Shown here: one piece after another, positions 42,314 through 51,318 of the stretch
Position numbering within the stretch: position 1 is the stretch's first letter
Layout of the letters: each line of letters starts with the position of its first letter
Assembly (NCBI RefSeq): GCF_036084755.1
Contig: NZ_CP107968.1
Span: 2,362,501-2,426,500, forward strand
Origin: Streptomyces sp. NBC_00370
Lineage (GTDB): Bacteria > Actinomycetota > Actinomycetes > Streptomycetales > Streptomycetaceae
DNA: 64,000 nucleotides
Direction: 5' to 3'
Made by a program: the position numbers and the translations under genes
Notes under the pieces: generated by a model
Seen by the model: only the letters and a program-made list of their open reading frames with translations
The model's database searches: none
What the model was told of the DNA's origin: nothing

Positions 42314-43288
42314 TCAGCCCAGGTGGGTCTGCACCTCGACGGCGGCGTCGTGACCGTACGCCTTGGTGAAGCGCTCGATGAAGTGCGTCCTCGCCAGGGT
42401 GTACTCCTGCGTGCCGACCGTCTCGATCACCAGGGTGGCGAGCATGCAGCCGATCTGCGCGGCGCGCTCCAGGCTGACGCCCCAGGCGAGCCCGGAGAGG
42501 AAGCCGGCGCGGAAGGCGTCACCGACGCCCGTCGGGTCGGCCTTGGTCTCCTCCTGCGCGCAGCCGACCTCGATCGGCTCCTCGCCGACGCGCTCGATGC
42601 GGACGCCGTTCTTGCCGAGGGTGGTGACGCGGTGGCCGACCCTGCTGAGGATCTCGGCGTCCGTCCAGCCGGTCTTGGACTCGATGAGCCCCTTCTCGTA
42701 CTCGTTGGAGAAGAGGTAGGCGGCGCCGTCGAGCAGGACCCGGATGTCGTCGCCCTCCATCCGCGCGATCTGCTGGGAGAAGTCGGCGGCGAACGGGATG
42801 CCCCGGCTGCGGCACTCCTCGGTGTGGCGGAGCATCGCCTCGGGGTCGTCGGCGCCGATCAGCACCAGGTCGAGGCCGCCGACGCGGTCGGCGATCTTCT
42901 TGAGCTCGATCTGCCGGGCCTCGCTCATGGCACCCGTGTAGAAGGAGCCGATCTGGTTGTGGTCGGCGTCCGTCGTACACACGAAGCGGGCCGTGTGCAG
43001 GACCTCCGAGATGCGGACGGAGCCGGTGTCGACGCCGTGCCGGTCGAGCCAGGACCGGTACTCGTCGAAGTCCGAGCCGGCCGCGCCGACCAGGATCGGG
43101 CGCGTGCCCAGCTGGCCCATGCCGAAGCAGATGTTGGCCCCGACACCGCCCCTGCGCACGTCGAGGTTGTCGACCAGGAAGGACAGGGAGACCGTGTGGA
43201 GCTGTTCGGCGACCAGTTGGTCGGCGAAGCGGCCCGGGAAGGTCATCAGATGGTCAGTGGCGATGGAGCCGGAGACTGCGATTCGCAC
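42314..43288 (-). CDS. PfkB-family carbohydrate / nucleoside kinase
   Basis: A 324-aa PfkB-family kinase. The N-terminal GSIATDHLMTFPGRF and RRGGVGANICFGMGQLG resemble adenosine kinases of actinobacteria, and DPTGVGDAFRAGFLSGL (about 253-269) carries the catalytic Asp and anion hole. The likely reaction is phosphorylation of adenosine to AMP, but ribokinase-type sugars cannot be excluded. The GTG at 43288 has AGGAG eleven bases upstream. It converges with the desulfurase fusion and is divergent from a small unknown gene; no sugar transporter is nearby, which favours a nucleoside substrate. Confidence 0.88.
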   Translation of the reverse strand: MRIAVSGSIATDHLMTFPGRFADQLVAEQLHTVSLSFLVDNLDVRRGGVGANICFGMGQLGTRPILVGAAGSDFDEYRSWLDRHGVDTGSVRISEVLHTARFVCTTDADHNQIGSFYTGAMSEARQIELKKIADRVGGLDLVLIGADDPEAMLRHTEECRSRGIPFAADFSQQIARMEGDDIRVLLDGAAYLFSNEYEKGLIESKTGWTDAEILSRVGHRVTTLGKNGVRIERVGEEPIEVGCAQEETKADPTGVGDAFRAGFLSGLAWGVSLERAAQIGCMLATLVIETVGTQEYTLARTHFIERFTKAYGHDAAVEVQTHLG

Positions 43289-43426
43289 GGCGTGAACGCT
43301 CCTGGAGAGGAGAACGGTTGACAGTTCACGCTACCGGGTCGCGCGGGCGGCCGGTCGGCACGGCTTCGTCCTGTCGGCCGGCGGACCCGACGGCCGACGG
43401 ACGGGAAACTACCGGATGGTAGGGGT

Positions 43427-43455
43427 TTGTCCGGTCGCCGGACCCTGCCTACCGT
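43427..43455 (+). promoter_or_regulatory. Promoter of the 74-aa gene
   Basis: TTGTCC (43427-43432), a 17-base spacer and TACCGT (43450-43455) form a good sigma-70-type promoter. The -10 ends six bases before the ATG, suggesting a leaderless transcript. Confidence 0.6.
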
Positions 43456-43461
43456 GGACGT

Positions 43462-43686
43462 ATGGCGAACCACAGCGGGCGTTCCGAGAACGGTACGGGG
43501 ACCGGCGGCCTTGAGGCCGAGATCAGCCTGGCGCAGCTGCGCGGGGACTGCGCGCGGATGGCGCCGCACTGGCTGGCGCCCGCTCCTTCGGCCGCCGTCC
43601 CCGTGCCGCCTTCACACATCCGGGGGATCACGGTGCCGGCCGGTTCGGTACGGCTGATCGCCGGAACGGCCCAGTACGGCGAGTGA
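43462..43686 (+). CDS. Hypothetical 74-aa protein
   Basis: A 74-aa protein I do not recognise. The first part is hydrophilic (MANHSGRSENGTGTGGLEAE), a middle segment contains LRGDCARMAPHWLAP, and the end is HIRGITVPAGSVRLIAGTAQYGE. There is no signal peptide, metal motif or membrane helix. Support for it being a gene comes from the well-spaced promoter directly before the ATG, the absence of a competing antisense gene and normal high-GC codon use. It lies 95 bases ahead of a secreted protein gene and may share its transcript. Confidence 0.6.
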   Translation: MANHSGRSENGTGTGGLEAEISLAQLRGDCARMAPHWLAPAPSAAVPVPPSHIRGITVPAGSVRLIAGTAQYGE

Positions 43687-43781
43687 CGTCGCGCTGATCG
43701 CGGTGCCGGGGGAACCGGCTGCGGGCCGCCGCCGTCCCAGTGGTGTCCGCAGGACGACGAGCCGGCCGAGGGAGCGCAGCG

Positions 43782-45293
43782 GTGACCAGTACGGATCAGC
43801 CCCGCGAGAGCGCGGGAGACGGCGACAGCGAGAACAGGCGCAGGGGGCGGCACCCGCTCGCCGTGGGCGCGGTCGCGGCAGCGGTACTGATCGTGGCGGG
43901 CGGCGGCGCGTACTTCGCGACGGCCGCTTCGGGGGACGGTGAAGCGAAGGCGGCGCACCACCCGCCCAAGCTGGCCCTCGACGGTTATCCGGTGCCGTCC
44001 ACGGCGACGGGTCCGGCGCCGAGCGCCCCCGAGGGGATCGCGCCGGGCGAGCCTGATCCAGGTCGGGTGATCTACCGCGCGGCGGGGAAGCTGCCCGCGG
44101 GGCCCGAGAACGCCCGTGTCTACCGGGCGGGGTCGGGTGTGACGGCGGCCGAGGTGACCCGGCTGGCGACCGCGCTCGGCGTGTCGGGCACACCGCAGCC
44201 GGACGGCACGGCGTGGAAGGTCGGCGCGGACAAGGACGGTTCGGGTCCGCTGCTGCGGGTGGAGCGGCAGGCGCCGGGCAGTTGGACGTTCGCCCGGTAC
44301 GCGCCCTCCCCCGGCGGTGACAACTGCCTGAAGGGCAAGGCCTGTCCGAGCGGCGGAGGTGGCGGCAGCGTCGGCGGCGCGGCCGGCGGTGTCGAGGGTG
44401 GCGGGCCGGTGAGTGAGGACGCGGCGAAGAAGGCGGCGGCGCCCGTGCTCAAGGCCGTGGGCCAGGGTGACGCCCGCCTGGACGCGCGCCAGTTGATGGG
44501 CGCGGTCCGGGTGGTGAACGCGAATCCGCTGGTCGGCGGCGCGCCGACGTACGGCTGGTCGACGGGGCTGCAGATCGCCGCCGACGGCACCGTGAGCGGC
44601 GGCAGCGGTCAGCTGAGCGTGCCCGCGCGGGGCGACAGCTATCCGGTGATCAGCGCGGCCGAGGCGCTGAAGCAGCTGAACAGCACGGCGTCGGGTGCGG
44701 GCCGGGGCAGCGTCGGCGGCTGCGCGACGCCCGAGCCGCTGACCGGTGCGGAGAAGCCGGCCGCGCCGTGCACCCCCAAGCCGACGGCGCCGCCCGAGGC
44801 CGTGGTGATCGACAAGGCCGAGTTCGGTCTGGCGGCGCAGAGCGTCGGCGGCCACCGGGCGCTCGTACCGTCCTGGCTGTTCCAGGTGTCGCCCGGCGGC
44901 GGCAATCTGCCGTACACGCTCACCCGGCCGGCCGTGTCGCCCGAGTTCCTTTCCCCCGCGCTGCCGCCGCACCAGGAGATGCCGGGCGGCCCTTCACCGG
45001 TGGGCCCGGGGAAGAGCGCCGGTGACACACCGGGCAAGCAGGTCATGTCGTACAGCGCCGAGGGCACGAAGCTCACCGTGCGGTTCTGGGGCGGGGTCTG
45101 CGGTACGTACACGGCGCGCGCCGACGAGAGCGGTACGGCGGTGAAGGTCGAGGTGGTGAAGCCGGTCCAGGATCCGGGGACGGTCTGTGTGGCGATGGCC
45201 AAGGAGCAGACGGCGTCGGTGACGCTGGAGCGCCCGCTGGGCGGCCGGCAGGTCGTGAACGGCACGACGGGCGAGAAAATCGGCCGCGGCTGA
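43782..45293 (+). CDS. Large membrane-anchored extracellular protein, unknown
   Basis: A 503-aa protein with a short basic cytoplasmic N-terminus, one membrane segment (about 25-47) and a large external part. The outside region is rich in Ala, Gly, Pro and Ser, with a Gly-rich linker near residue 190 (SGGGGGSVGGAAGGVEGGG). Cysteines occur in the CLKGKAC and GGVCGTY segments, so disulfides are possible. I see no catalytic motif. The GTG at 43782 has GAGGGAG eight bases upstream; earlier in-frame starts are unlikely. A terminator follows before the convergent erpA. It could be a wall-associated or sensor protein. Confidence 0.78.
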   Translation: MTSTDQPRESAGDGDSENRRRGRHPLAVGAVAAAVLIVAGGGAYFATAASGDGEAKAAHHPPKLALDGYPVPSTATGPAPSAPEGIAPGEPDPGRVIYRAAGKLPAGPENARVYRAGSGVTAAEVTRLATALGVSGTPQPDGTAWKVGADKDGSGPLLRVERQAPGSWTFARYAPSPGGDNCLKGKACPSGGGGGSVGGAAGGVEGGGPVSEDAAKKAAAPVLKAVGQGDARLDARQLMGAVRVVNANPLVGGAPTYGWSTGLQIAADGTVSGGSGQLSVPARGDSYPVISAAEALKQLNSTASGAGRGSVGGCATPEPLTGAEKPAAPCTPKPTAPPEAVVIDKAEFGLAAQSVGGHRALVPSWLFQVSPGGGNLPYTLTRPAVSPEFLSPALPPHQEMPGGPSPVGPGKSAGDTPGKQVMSYSAEGTKLTVRFWGGVCGTYTARADESGTAVKVEVVKPVQDPGTVCVAMAKEQTASVTLERPLGGRQVVNGTTGEKIGRG

Positions 45294-45322
45294 GCCACCG
45301 GTGAATGGCGCCAGGCATGCGA

Positions 45323-45354
45323 AAGGCGGCGGTCCCTTCAGGGATCGCCGCCTT
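45323..45354. terminator. Bidirectional terminator
   Basis: AAGGCGGCGGTCCC (45323-45336) and GGGATCGCCGCCTT (45341-45354) pair at 13 of 14 positions around TTCA, between the convergent membrane protein and erpA genes. Confidence 0.8.
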
Positions 45355-45383
45355 CTTCGGCTCTGTCCGGCAGCCGAAAAGAT

Positions 45384-45740
45384 CTAGCTGAAGGAGTCAC
45401 CGCAGGCGCAGGAGCCCGTCGCGTTCGGGTTGTCGATCGTGAAGCCCTGCTTCTCGATGGTGTCGACGAAGTCGATCGAGGCGCCGCCCAGGTACGGGGC
45501 GCTCATGCGGTCGGTGACGACCTTGACGCCGCCGAAGTCCTTGACGACATCGCCGTCGAGCGAGCGCTCGTCGAAGAACAGCTGGTAGCGCAGACCGGAG
45601 CAGCCACCGGGCTGAACGGCGACGCGCAGTGCGAGGTCGTCCCGGCCTTCCTGGTCCAGCAGGGTCTTGACCTTGCCCGCGGCGGCGTCGGACAGGAGGA
45701 TGCCGTCGCTCACGGTTGTGGTGTCGTCCGATACGGACAT
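45384..45740 (-). CDS. erpA: Iron-sulfur cluster insertion protein (A-type carrier)
   Basis: A 118-aa A-type Fe-S carrier of the HesB/IscA/ErpA family. The three cluster-binding cysteines are Cys47 in PGGCSGLRY and Cys111/Cys113 in the C-terminal SCACGDSFS. It delivers clusters to apoproteins in the cytoplasm; nearby Fe-S clients are quinolinate synthase (nadA, divergent, 258 bases away) and the Rieske protein. GGGAGAG precedes the ATG at 45740. An N-terminal extension (MSVSDDTTTVSDGI) is typical for actinobacterial ErpA. It appears to be a single-gene transcript. Confidence 0.95.
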   Translation of the reverse strand: MSVSDDTTTVSDGILLSDAAAGKVKTLLDQEGRDDLALRVAVQPGGCSGLRYQLFFDERSLDGDVVKDFGGVKVVTDRMSAPYLGGASIDFVDTIEKQGFTIDNPNATGSCACGDSFS

Positions 45741-45914
45741 CTGCTTCTCTCCCGGGTTGTACGGACTGCTTGCCGACAGTGCAACCGGCATGGCCGCTGA
45801 TTCATTCCGGCCCTGGCATTTGTCTTTCTCTTCCTCTTCATGCTCGCACACCACGCGGGGGAACGGCACGGGGCCGAGCTCCCTTCGTCATGCGTCACAT
45901 CGACGCGATCGGCA

Positions 45915-45957
45915 TCGTCAAAGTGACGTGAAGGGGATATGATGGATAACGTCAATT
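45915..45957 (+). promoter_or_regulatory. nadA promoter with a flanking inverted repeat
   Basis: TCGTCA (45915-45920), a 17-base spacer and TATGAT (45938-45943) form a strong promoter for nadA. Around the -10, AAGTGACG (45921-45928) and CGTCAATT (45950-45957) are inverted copies (7 of 8 match) and could be an operator for an NAD-biosynthesis repressor. The regulator is not identified. Confidence 0.6.
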
Positions 45958-45998
45958 AGACGAAAAGGCTCCTCCGCAGAGAAGAAAGGGTGCGTGAC

Positions 45999-47192
45999 GT
46001 GACCACCACCACCGCCCAGCCCCGTCAGGATCTCGATGTCCGGCCGACGCCCCTCGCCCTGCTGCTGCTCGGCCGCGACGCCGACCCGCGCAGCGAGCGC
46101 GGCGTCGAGTGCCCGGGTGATCTGCCGTCGCCGTCCGACCCCGGCCTGGTGGAGCGCGCACGCGCCGCCAAGGAGAAGCTCGGGGACAAGGTGTTCGTCC
46201 TGGGCCACCACTACCAGCGTGACGAGGTCATCCAGTTCGCCGACGTGACCGGCGACTCCTTCAAGCTGGCCAGGGACGCGGCTGCCCGCCCGGAGGCGGA
46301 GTACATCGTCTTCTGCGGTGTGCACTTCATGGCCGAGTCCGCCGACATCCTCACCGGCGACGACCAGAAGGTCGTCCTGCCCGACCTCGCGGCCGGCTGC
46401 TCGATGGCCGACATGGCGACGGCCGAGCAGGTCGCCGAGTGCTGGGACGTGCTGACCGAGGCCGGGATCGCCGAGCAGGTCGTACCCGTCTCGTACATGA
46501 ACTCGTCCGCCGACATCAAGGCGTTCACCGGCAAGCACGGCGGCACCATCTGCACGTCGTCCAATGCCGAGCGTGCCCTGAACTGGGCCTTCGAGCAGGG
46601 CGAGAAGGTGCTGTTCCTGCCGGACCAGCACCTCGGCCGCAACACGGCCGTGCGGGACCTCGGGCTCTCCCTGGACGACTGTGTCCTGTACAACCCGCAC
46701 AAGCCCAACGGCGGGCTGACCGCCGAGCAGCTGCGGGACGCGAAGATGATCCTGTGGCGCGGCCACTGCTCCGTGCACGGCCGCTTCTCGCTGGACTCGG
46801 TGAACGACGTGCGCGAGCGGATACCGGGCGTCAATGTGCTGGTGCACCCGGAGTGCAAGCACGAGGTCGTGTCGGCCGCCGACTACGTCGGTTCGACGGA
46901 GTACATCATCAAGGCCCTTGAGGACGCCCCGGCCGGCTCCAAGTGGGCCATCGGTACGGAGCTGAATCTCGTGCAGCGGCTGGCGAACCGTTTCGCCGCC
47001 GAGGACAAGGAGATCGTCTTCCTCGACAAGACGGTCTGCTTCTGCTCCACCATGAACCGCATCGACCTGCCGCACCTGGTGTGGACGCTGGAGTCGCTGG
47101 CCGAGGGCAACGAGGTCAACCGGATCCAGGTCGACCGGGAGACGGCGGATCTCGCACAGCTCGCGCTGGAGCGGATGCTGGCGCTGCCGTAG
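45999..47192 (+). CDS. nadA: Quinolinate synthase
   Basis: A 397-aa quinolinate synthase, which condenses iminoaspartate with dihydroxyacetone phosphate in de novo NAD synthesis. It is the long actinobacterial type. The [4Fe-4S] ligand cysteines are expected in AAGCSMADM, the HPECKHEV motif and VCFCSTMNR. Substrate-binding GHHYQRDEV and NPHKPNGGL are intact. I choose the GTG at 45999 (MTTTTAQPRQD), with AAAGGG upstream, over the GTG at 45990. nadB and nadC are not in the window. ErpA encoded next door may supply the cluster. Confidence 0.95.
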   Translation: MTTTTAQPRQDLDVRPTPLALLLLGRDADPRSERGVECPGDLPSPSDPGLVERARAAKEKLGDKVFVLGHHYQRDEVIQFADVTGDSFKLARDAAARPEAEYIVFCGVHFMAESADILTGDDQKVVLPDLAAGCSMADMATAEQVAECWDVLTEAGIAEQVVPVSYMNSSADIKAFTGKHGGTICTSSNAERALNWAFEQGEKVLFLPDQHLGRNTAVRDLGLSLDDCVLYNPHKPNGGLTAEQLRDAKMILWRGHCSVHGRFSLDSVNDVRERIPGVNVLVHPECKHEVVSAADYVGSTEYIIKALEDAPAGSKWAIGTELNLVQRLANRFAAEDKEIVFLDKTVCFCSTMNRIDLPHLVWTLESLAEGNEVNRIQVDRETADLAQLALERMLALP

Positions 47193-47210
47193 AGCGCGTC
47201 CGTGACGCAC

Positions 47211-47242
47211 CAGGGGCCCCCGCCGGACGGCGGGGGCCCCTG
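47211..47242. terminator. Strong bidirectional terminator after nadA
   Basis: CAGGGGCCCCCGCC (47211-47224) and GGCGGGGGCCCCTG (47229-47242) are a perfect 14-base stem with a GGAC tetraloop, between convergent nadA and the RND transporter gene. Confidence 0.88.
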
Positions 47243-47280
47243 GGCGTTCCGTACGGAAGACGTACGGCGGATTCGGCGGA

Positions 47281-50200
47281 TCAGGCGTTCGCGGGCTCCC
47301 TGTCCGGCTCGGCGGACGTGTCGTCCTGCTTCGCCGACCGCTTGGCCGCCTTCTTCTTCGCGCGGCGCTCCTTGCGCAGCTCCACCATCGCGTACAGCGT
47401 CGGTACGAGCAGCAGCGTCAGCAGCGTCGACGTCACCAGACCGCCGATCACCACGACCGCCAGCGGCTGGGCGATGAAGCCGCCCTCCCCGGTGACACCC
47501 AGCGCCATCGGGAGGAGCGCGAAGATCGTCGCCAGGGCGGTCATCAGGATCGGGCGGAGCCGGTGACGGCCACCCTCGACCACCGCGTCGACCACGCTCA
47601 GACCCTGCGCCCGGTACTGGTTGATCAGGTCGATCAGCACGATCGCGTTGGTCACGACGATGCCGATCAGCATCAGCATGCCGATCATCGCGGGCACACC
47701 CAGCGGTGTACCGGTGATGAGCAGCAGGCCCAGCGCGCCGGTGGCGGCGAACGGGATCGAGACCAGCAGGATCAGCGGCTGGATCAGCGACCTGAACGTG
47801 CCGACCAGCAGCATGAAGACGATCGCGACGGCCGCCAGCATGGCGAGGCCCAGCTTGACGAAGGCGTCGTCCTGGTCCTGCGAGACACCGCCGATGGAGG
47901 CGGTGGCACCGGCCGGCAGCTTCAGATCGTCGATCTTCGACTGGAGCGCGGTGCTGACGGCGCCGGTGTTGTCACCGGTCGGCCTGGCGGTGATCGTCGC
48001 GGCGCGGGCACCGTCGATCCGCGTCATGGTGACCGGTCCCGGCACCACCTTGACGTCGGCGATCTGGCCGAGCTTCACCGGGCCCAGCGACAGGTCCTTG
48101 AGCTGGGCGATCGTGGCGGCCGGCTTGGCGGAGGTGACGACGACGTCGCGCTCGGTGTCGCCGAGCATCGCCTGCCCGGACTTCGTACCGCTGACGGCCT
48201 GGGCGACGGCCGCACCGAGCGTCATGTCGTCGAAACCGGCGTCGGCCGCCTTGGAGTTGGCCGTGACCGAGATGCGCGGGATGCTCTGCGACAGGTCGCT
48301 CTGTACGTCCGTGACGTCGTCCAGCTTCGCGACGGCCGCCTGTACCTGGTCCGACGCCTTCTTCAGGGTGTCGGCCTCGGACGCCTTGACGACGACGCTC
48401 AGGTCCGTGCTGCCGAAGCCGCCGCCGGCCGCGACGGTCGTGTCACCGATGCCGTCGAGCTTGGCGAGGCCCTTCTCGATCTCGTCCTGGGTCTTCTCGT
48501 ACGCCGACGCGTCCTTCAGCGTCACCTGGTAGGACGCCTGGTTGGCGCCCGTGCCGCCGCCGAAGGCCGCCATGATCCCGGAGGAGCCGACGGTGACCTG
48601 GTAGTCCTTGACCTCGTCGAGGCCCGCGAGGACCTTCTCGACCTTCTTCGCCGCCGCGTCGGCCGACGCCAGGTCGGTTCCGGCGGGCAGCTTCTGCGTG
48701 ACGGACAGGACGTCCTGGTCGCTCTGGTCGAAGAAGTTGGTCTTGATGAGACCCGAGATGCCGAACGTGCCGATCAGGATGACGACAGCGATGATCACGC
48801 TGGTGAGCCTGCGCCGGGTGGCCCAGCGCAGCACCGGTACGTAGATCCGCTGGAGCCTGCCGCGGGACTCCTTCTCCTCGGCGACCCTGCGGGCCTCCTC
48901 CGGGCTGACGCCGAGCGCCGACTTCGGCGGGCGCAGGAACCAGTACGAGAAGACGGGGACGACGGTCAGCGAGACCAGCAGCGAGGCGAGCAGCGCCGCC
49001 GTCACGGTCAGCGAGAACGAACCGAACAGTTCGCCGACGATGCCGCCGACGAGTCCGATCGGCAGGAACACCGCGACGGTGGTGAGGGTCGACGAGGTGA
49101 CGGCGCCCGCCACCTCCTTGACCGCGGTGATGATGGCGCTGTGCCGTTCCTCGCCGTAGCTCAGATGGCGCTTGATGTTCTCCAGCACCACGATCGAGTC
49201 GTCGACGACCCGGCCGATCGCGATGGTCAGCGCGCCGAGCGTCAGCACGTTCAGCGACATGCCCTGGGTCCAGAGCACGATCAGCGCGAGGACCACGGAG
49301 AGCGGGATCGAGATCGCCGTGACCAGCGTCGAGCGGATCGACGCGAGGAACAGCAGGATGATGATCACGGCGAAGAGCAGCCCGAGAGCGCCTTCGGTGG
49401 TCAGGCCCGAGATGGACTTGGAGACGGCAGGACCCTGGTCGCTCGCGACCGTGATCTCCGACCCGGGACCGAGGTCCTTGCGCATGTCGGACAGCTTGTC
49501 GTTGACCGCGTCCGAGATGGCGACGGCGCTACCGTCGTTGTCCATCGTCACGTTGACGGCGAGGCTGGGCTTGCCGTCGGTGCGGGTCAGCGAGGTGGCC
49601 GCGGCCGGCTGCTGCTCGACGGTGGCGATGTCGCCGACCCGTACGGGCTTGGCCGTACCGCCGGCACCGGCTCCGCCGCCCGGGGCGGCCGGCGGCGGGA
49701 TCCGCAGGTCCTCGATCTGCTTGAGCGACGTGTAGCTGCCGCCGACCTGGACCGTACGGCTGGTGCCTTCCTCGGCGAACGCGCCGGCGGCCACGGGCAC
49801 GCCGCCGGCCTTGAGGGCGGCGGAGAGCGAGGCGGTGTTCAGCCCCGCCTGCGCGAGCTTCTTGGTGTCGGGCGTGACGGAGATCTGGAGGTCGCGCACA
49901 CCGTCGACGGTGACCTGGCCGACGCCGTCGATGTCCTGGAGCGCCGGGACGACCGAGCGGTCCAGCTGGTCGGCGAGCGCCTGCTGGTCCTTGTCGGAGG
50001 TGACGGCGAGCACGACGGTCGGGATGTCGTCCGTGGAGCCCGCGATGACCTGCGGGTCGACGCCTTCCGGCATCTGGTTGCCCGCGCGGTTCACCGCCTG
50101 CTGCACATCGGCGACGAGCTGCTTCGTGCCGTCGTCGCCGAAGTCGAAGCTGGCCATGACGACGGCGTTGCCCTCGCTGGCCGTCGAGGTGATGGTGCTG

Positions 50201-50433
50201 ATGCCGTCCACGGCCTTGAGGTTGTTCTCAAGGGGTTCGACGACCTGCTTCTCGACCACATCCGGGGAGGCGCCCTGGTACGGGGCGAGCACCGAGACCA
50301 CGGGGAGATCGATGGTGGGCAGCAGTTGCTGCTTGAGCTGGGGGATCGCTATCGCGCCGAAGACGAGCGCGATGATCGACATCAGCCCGATCAGGGCCCG
50401 TTGCGCGAGGCTGAATCTGGACAGCCAGGACAT
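47281..50433 (-). CDS. RND-family (AcrB/HAE1-like) efflux transporter
   Basis: A 1050-aa RND protein with twelve predicted membrane helices: one at the N-terminus (IALVFGAIAI), a large external loop, six around 330-550, a second loop, then the last five. The proton-relay Asp-Asp pair is in GRVVDDSIVVLENI (about residue 405). The overall length and loop order match the HAE-1 group rather than MmpL. A Gly/Pro linker (PPPAAPGGGAGAGG) sits in the first loop. With no outer membrane it probably exports from the membrane to the outside; the substrate is unknown. A two-component pair lies just upstream. Confidence 0.93.
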   Translation of the reverse strand: MSWLSRFSLAQRALIGLMSIIALVFGAIAIPQLKQQLLPTIDLPVVSVLAPYQGASPDVVEKQVVEPLENNLKAVDGISTITSTASEGNAVVMASFDFGDDGTKQLVADVQQAVNRAGNQMPEGVDPQVIAGSTDDIPTVVLAVTSDKDQQALADQLDRSVVPALQDIDGVGQVTVDGVRDLQISVTPDTKKLAQAGLNTASLSAALKAGGVPVAAGAFAEEGTSRTVQVGGSYTSLKQIEDLRIPPPAAPGGGAGAGGTAKPVRVGDIATVEQQPAAATSLTRTDGKPSLAVNVTMDNDGSAVAISDAVNDKLSDMRKDLGPGSEITVASDQGPAVSKSISGLTTEGALGLLFAVIIILLFLASIRSTLVTAISIPLSVVLALIVLWTQGMSLNVLTLGALTIAIGRVVDDSIVVLENIKRHLSYGEERHSAIITAVKEVAGAVTSSTLTTVAVFLPIGLVGGIVGELFGSFSLTVTAALLASLLVSLTVVPVFSYWFLRPPKSALGVSPEEARRVAEEKESRGRLQRIYVPVLRWATRRRLTSVIIAVVILIGTFGISGLIKTNFFDQSDQDVLSVTQKLPAGTDLASADAAAKKVEKVLAGLDEVKDYQVTVGSSGIMAAFGGGTGANQASYQVTLKDASAYEKTQDEIEKGLAKLDGIGDTTVAAGGGFGSTDLSVVVKASEADTLKKASDQVQAAVAKLDDVTDVQSDLSQSIPRISVTANSKAADAGFDDMTLGAAVAQAVSGTKSGQAMLGDTERDVVVTSAKPAATIAQLKDLSLGPVKLGQIADVKVVPGPVTMTRIDGARAATITARPTGDNTGAVSTALQSKIDDLKLPAGATASIGGVSQDQDDAFVKLGLAMLAAVAIVFMLLVGTFRSLIQPLILLVSIPFAATGALGLLLITGTPLGVPAMIGMLMLIGIVVTNAIVLIDLINQYRAQGLSVVDAVVEGGRHRLRPILMTALATIFALLPMALGVTGEGGFIAQPLAVVVIGGLVTSTLLTLLLVPTLYAMVELRKERRAKKKAAKRSAKQDDTSAEPDREPANA

Positions 50434-50631
50434 GGGGTCTCTCTTCTGTGGTGTACGCGGCAGTTGGGCGCGGCCGTGGGGCAGCTGCCCGGATGGTTCG
50501 TGGTTGATCGTCGGCGGGGGCCTGTCGCCCCCTACATACGATCAGCCATTCGGAGCGCCGGATCCGTCGCCCGCCAGACGCATTTCCTGGGGCGCCGAGT
50601 ACCGCGCCTGGAGTACGCGGAGGGTGGGGTA

Positions 50632-51318
50632 CTACTCCACCCTGGCCCGCACGAGGCCCGATTCGTAGGCGATTACCACCAATTGGGCCCGGTCGCGGGC
50701 GCCAAGCTTTGCCATCGCCCGGTTCACATGGGTCTTGACAGTCAGTGGGCTGACTTGCAGCCGCTCGGCGATCTCGTCGTTGGAGTGGCCGCCCGCCACC
50801 TGCACCAGCACCTCACGCTCGCGCACGGTCAGCGCCGCGAGCCGCTTGGTGTACTCGGCGGGGGCGGGCCCTTCGGAGTCGGTGCCGCCCTGCGCGAGGA
50901 AGGTCGCGATGAGGCCCTTCGTCGCGACGGGCGACAGCAGGGCGTCGCCCGCCGCCGCGATCCGGATGGCGTTGAGCAGTTCGACGGGCTCGGCGCCCTT
51001 GCCGAGGAAGCCGGAGGCGCCCGCGCGCAGCGACTGCACGACGTACTCGTCGACCTCGAAGGTGGTCAGCATGACGACATGCACCCCGGCGAGCGCGGGG
51101 TCGGCGCTGATGACGCGGGTCGCCGCCAGACCGTCCGTACCGGGCATCCGGATGTCCATCAGGACGACGTCGGGCGCGGCGGTACGGGCCAGTTCGACGG
51201 CCTGGGCGCCGTCGGCCGCCTCGCCGACGACCTCCATGTCGGGTTCGGAGTCGACCAGCACCCGGAAGGCACTGCGCAGCAGCGTCTGGTCGTCGGCCAG
51301 CAGGACCCTGATCGTCAT
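50632..51318 (-). CDS. NarL/LuxR-family response regulator
   Basis: A 228-aa response regulator. The receiver has Asp9/Asp10, phospho-acceptor Asp55 in VLMDIRMPG and Lys107. The C-terminal LuxR-type helix-turn-helix (about 160-225) includes LTVREREVLVQVAGGHSNDEIAERL and TVKTHVNRAMAKLGA. The ATG at 51318 overlaps the kinase stop (51315), so the pair is coupled. The RND exporter gene begins 198 bases beyond its stop in the same direction, making that exporter the most likely target or partner. The gap shows a repeated GAGTAC (50597 and 50611), but no clear binding palindrome. Confidence 0.93.
   Translation of the reverse strand: MTIRVLLADDQTLLRSAFRVLVDSEPDMEVVGEAADGAQAVELARTAAPDVVLMDIRMPGTDGLAATRVISADPALAGVHVVMLTTFEVDEYVVQSLRAGASGFLGKGAEPVELLNAIRIAAAGDALLSPVATKGLIATFLAQGGTDSEGPAPAEYTKRLAALTVREREVLVQVAGGHSNDEIAERLQVSPLTVKTHVNRAMAKLGARDRAQLVVIAYESGLVRARVE

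Noticed and set aside
50516..50532. GGGGGC-CTGTC-GCCCCC hairpin upstream of the RND gene.
   Set aside because: Six base pairs in a very GC-rich region and not after a stop codon on the transcribed strand; too weak to call a terminator or operator.
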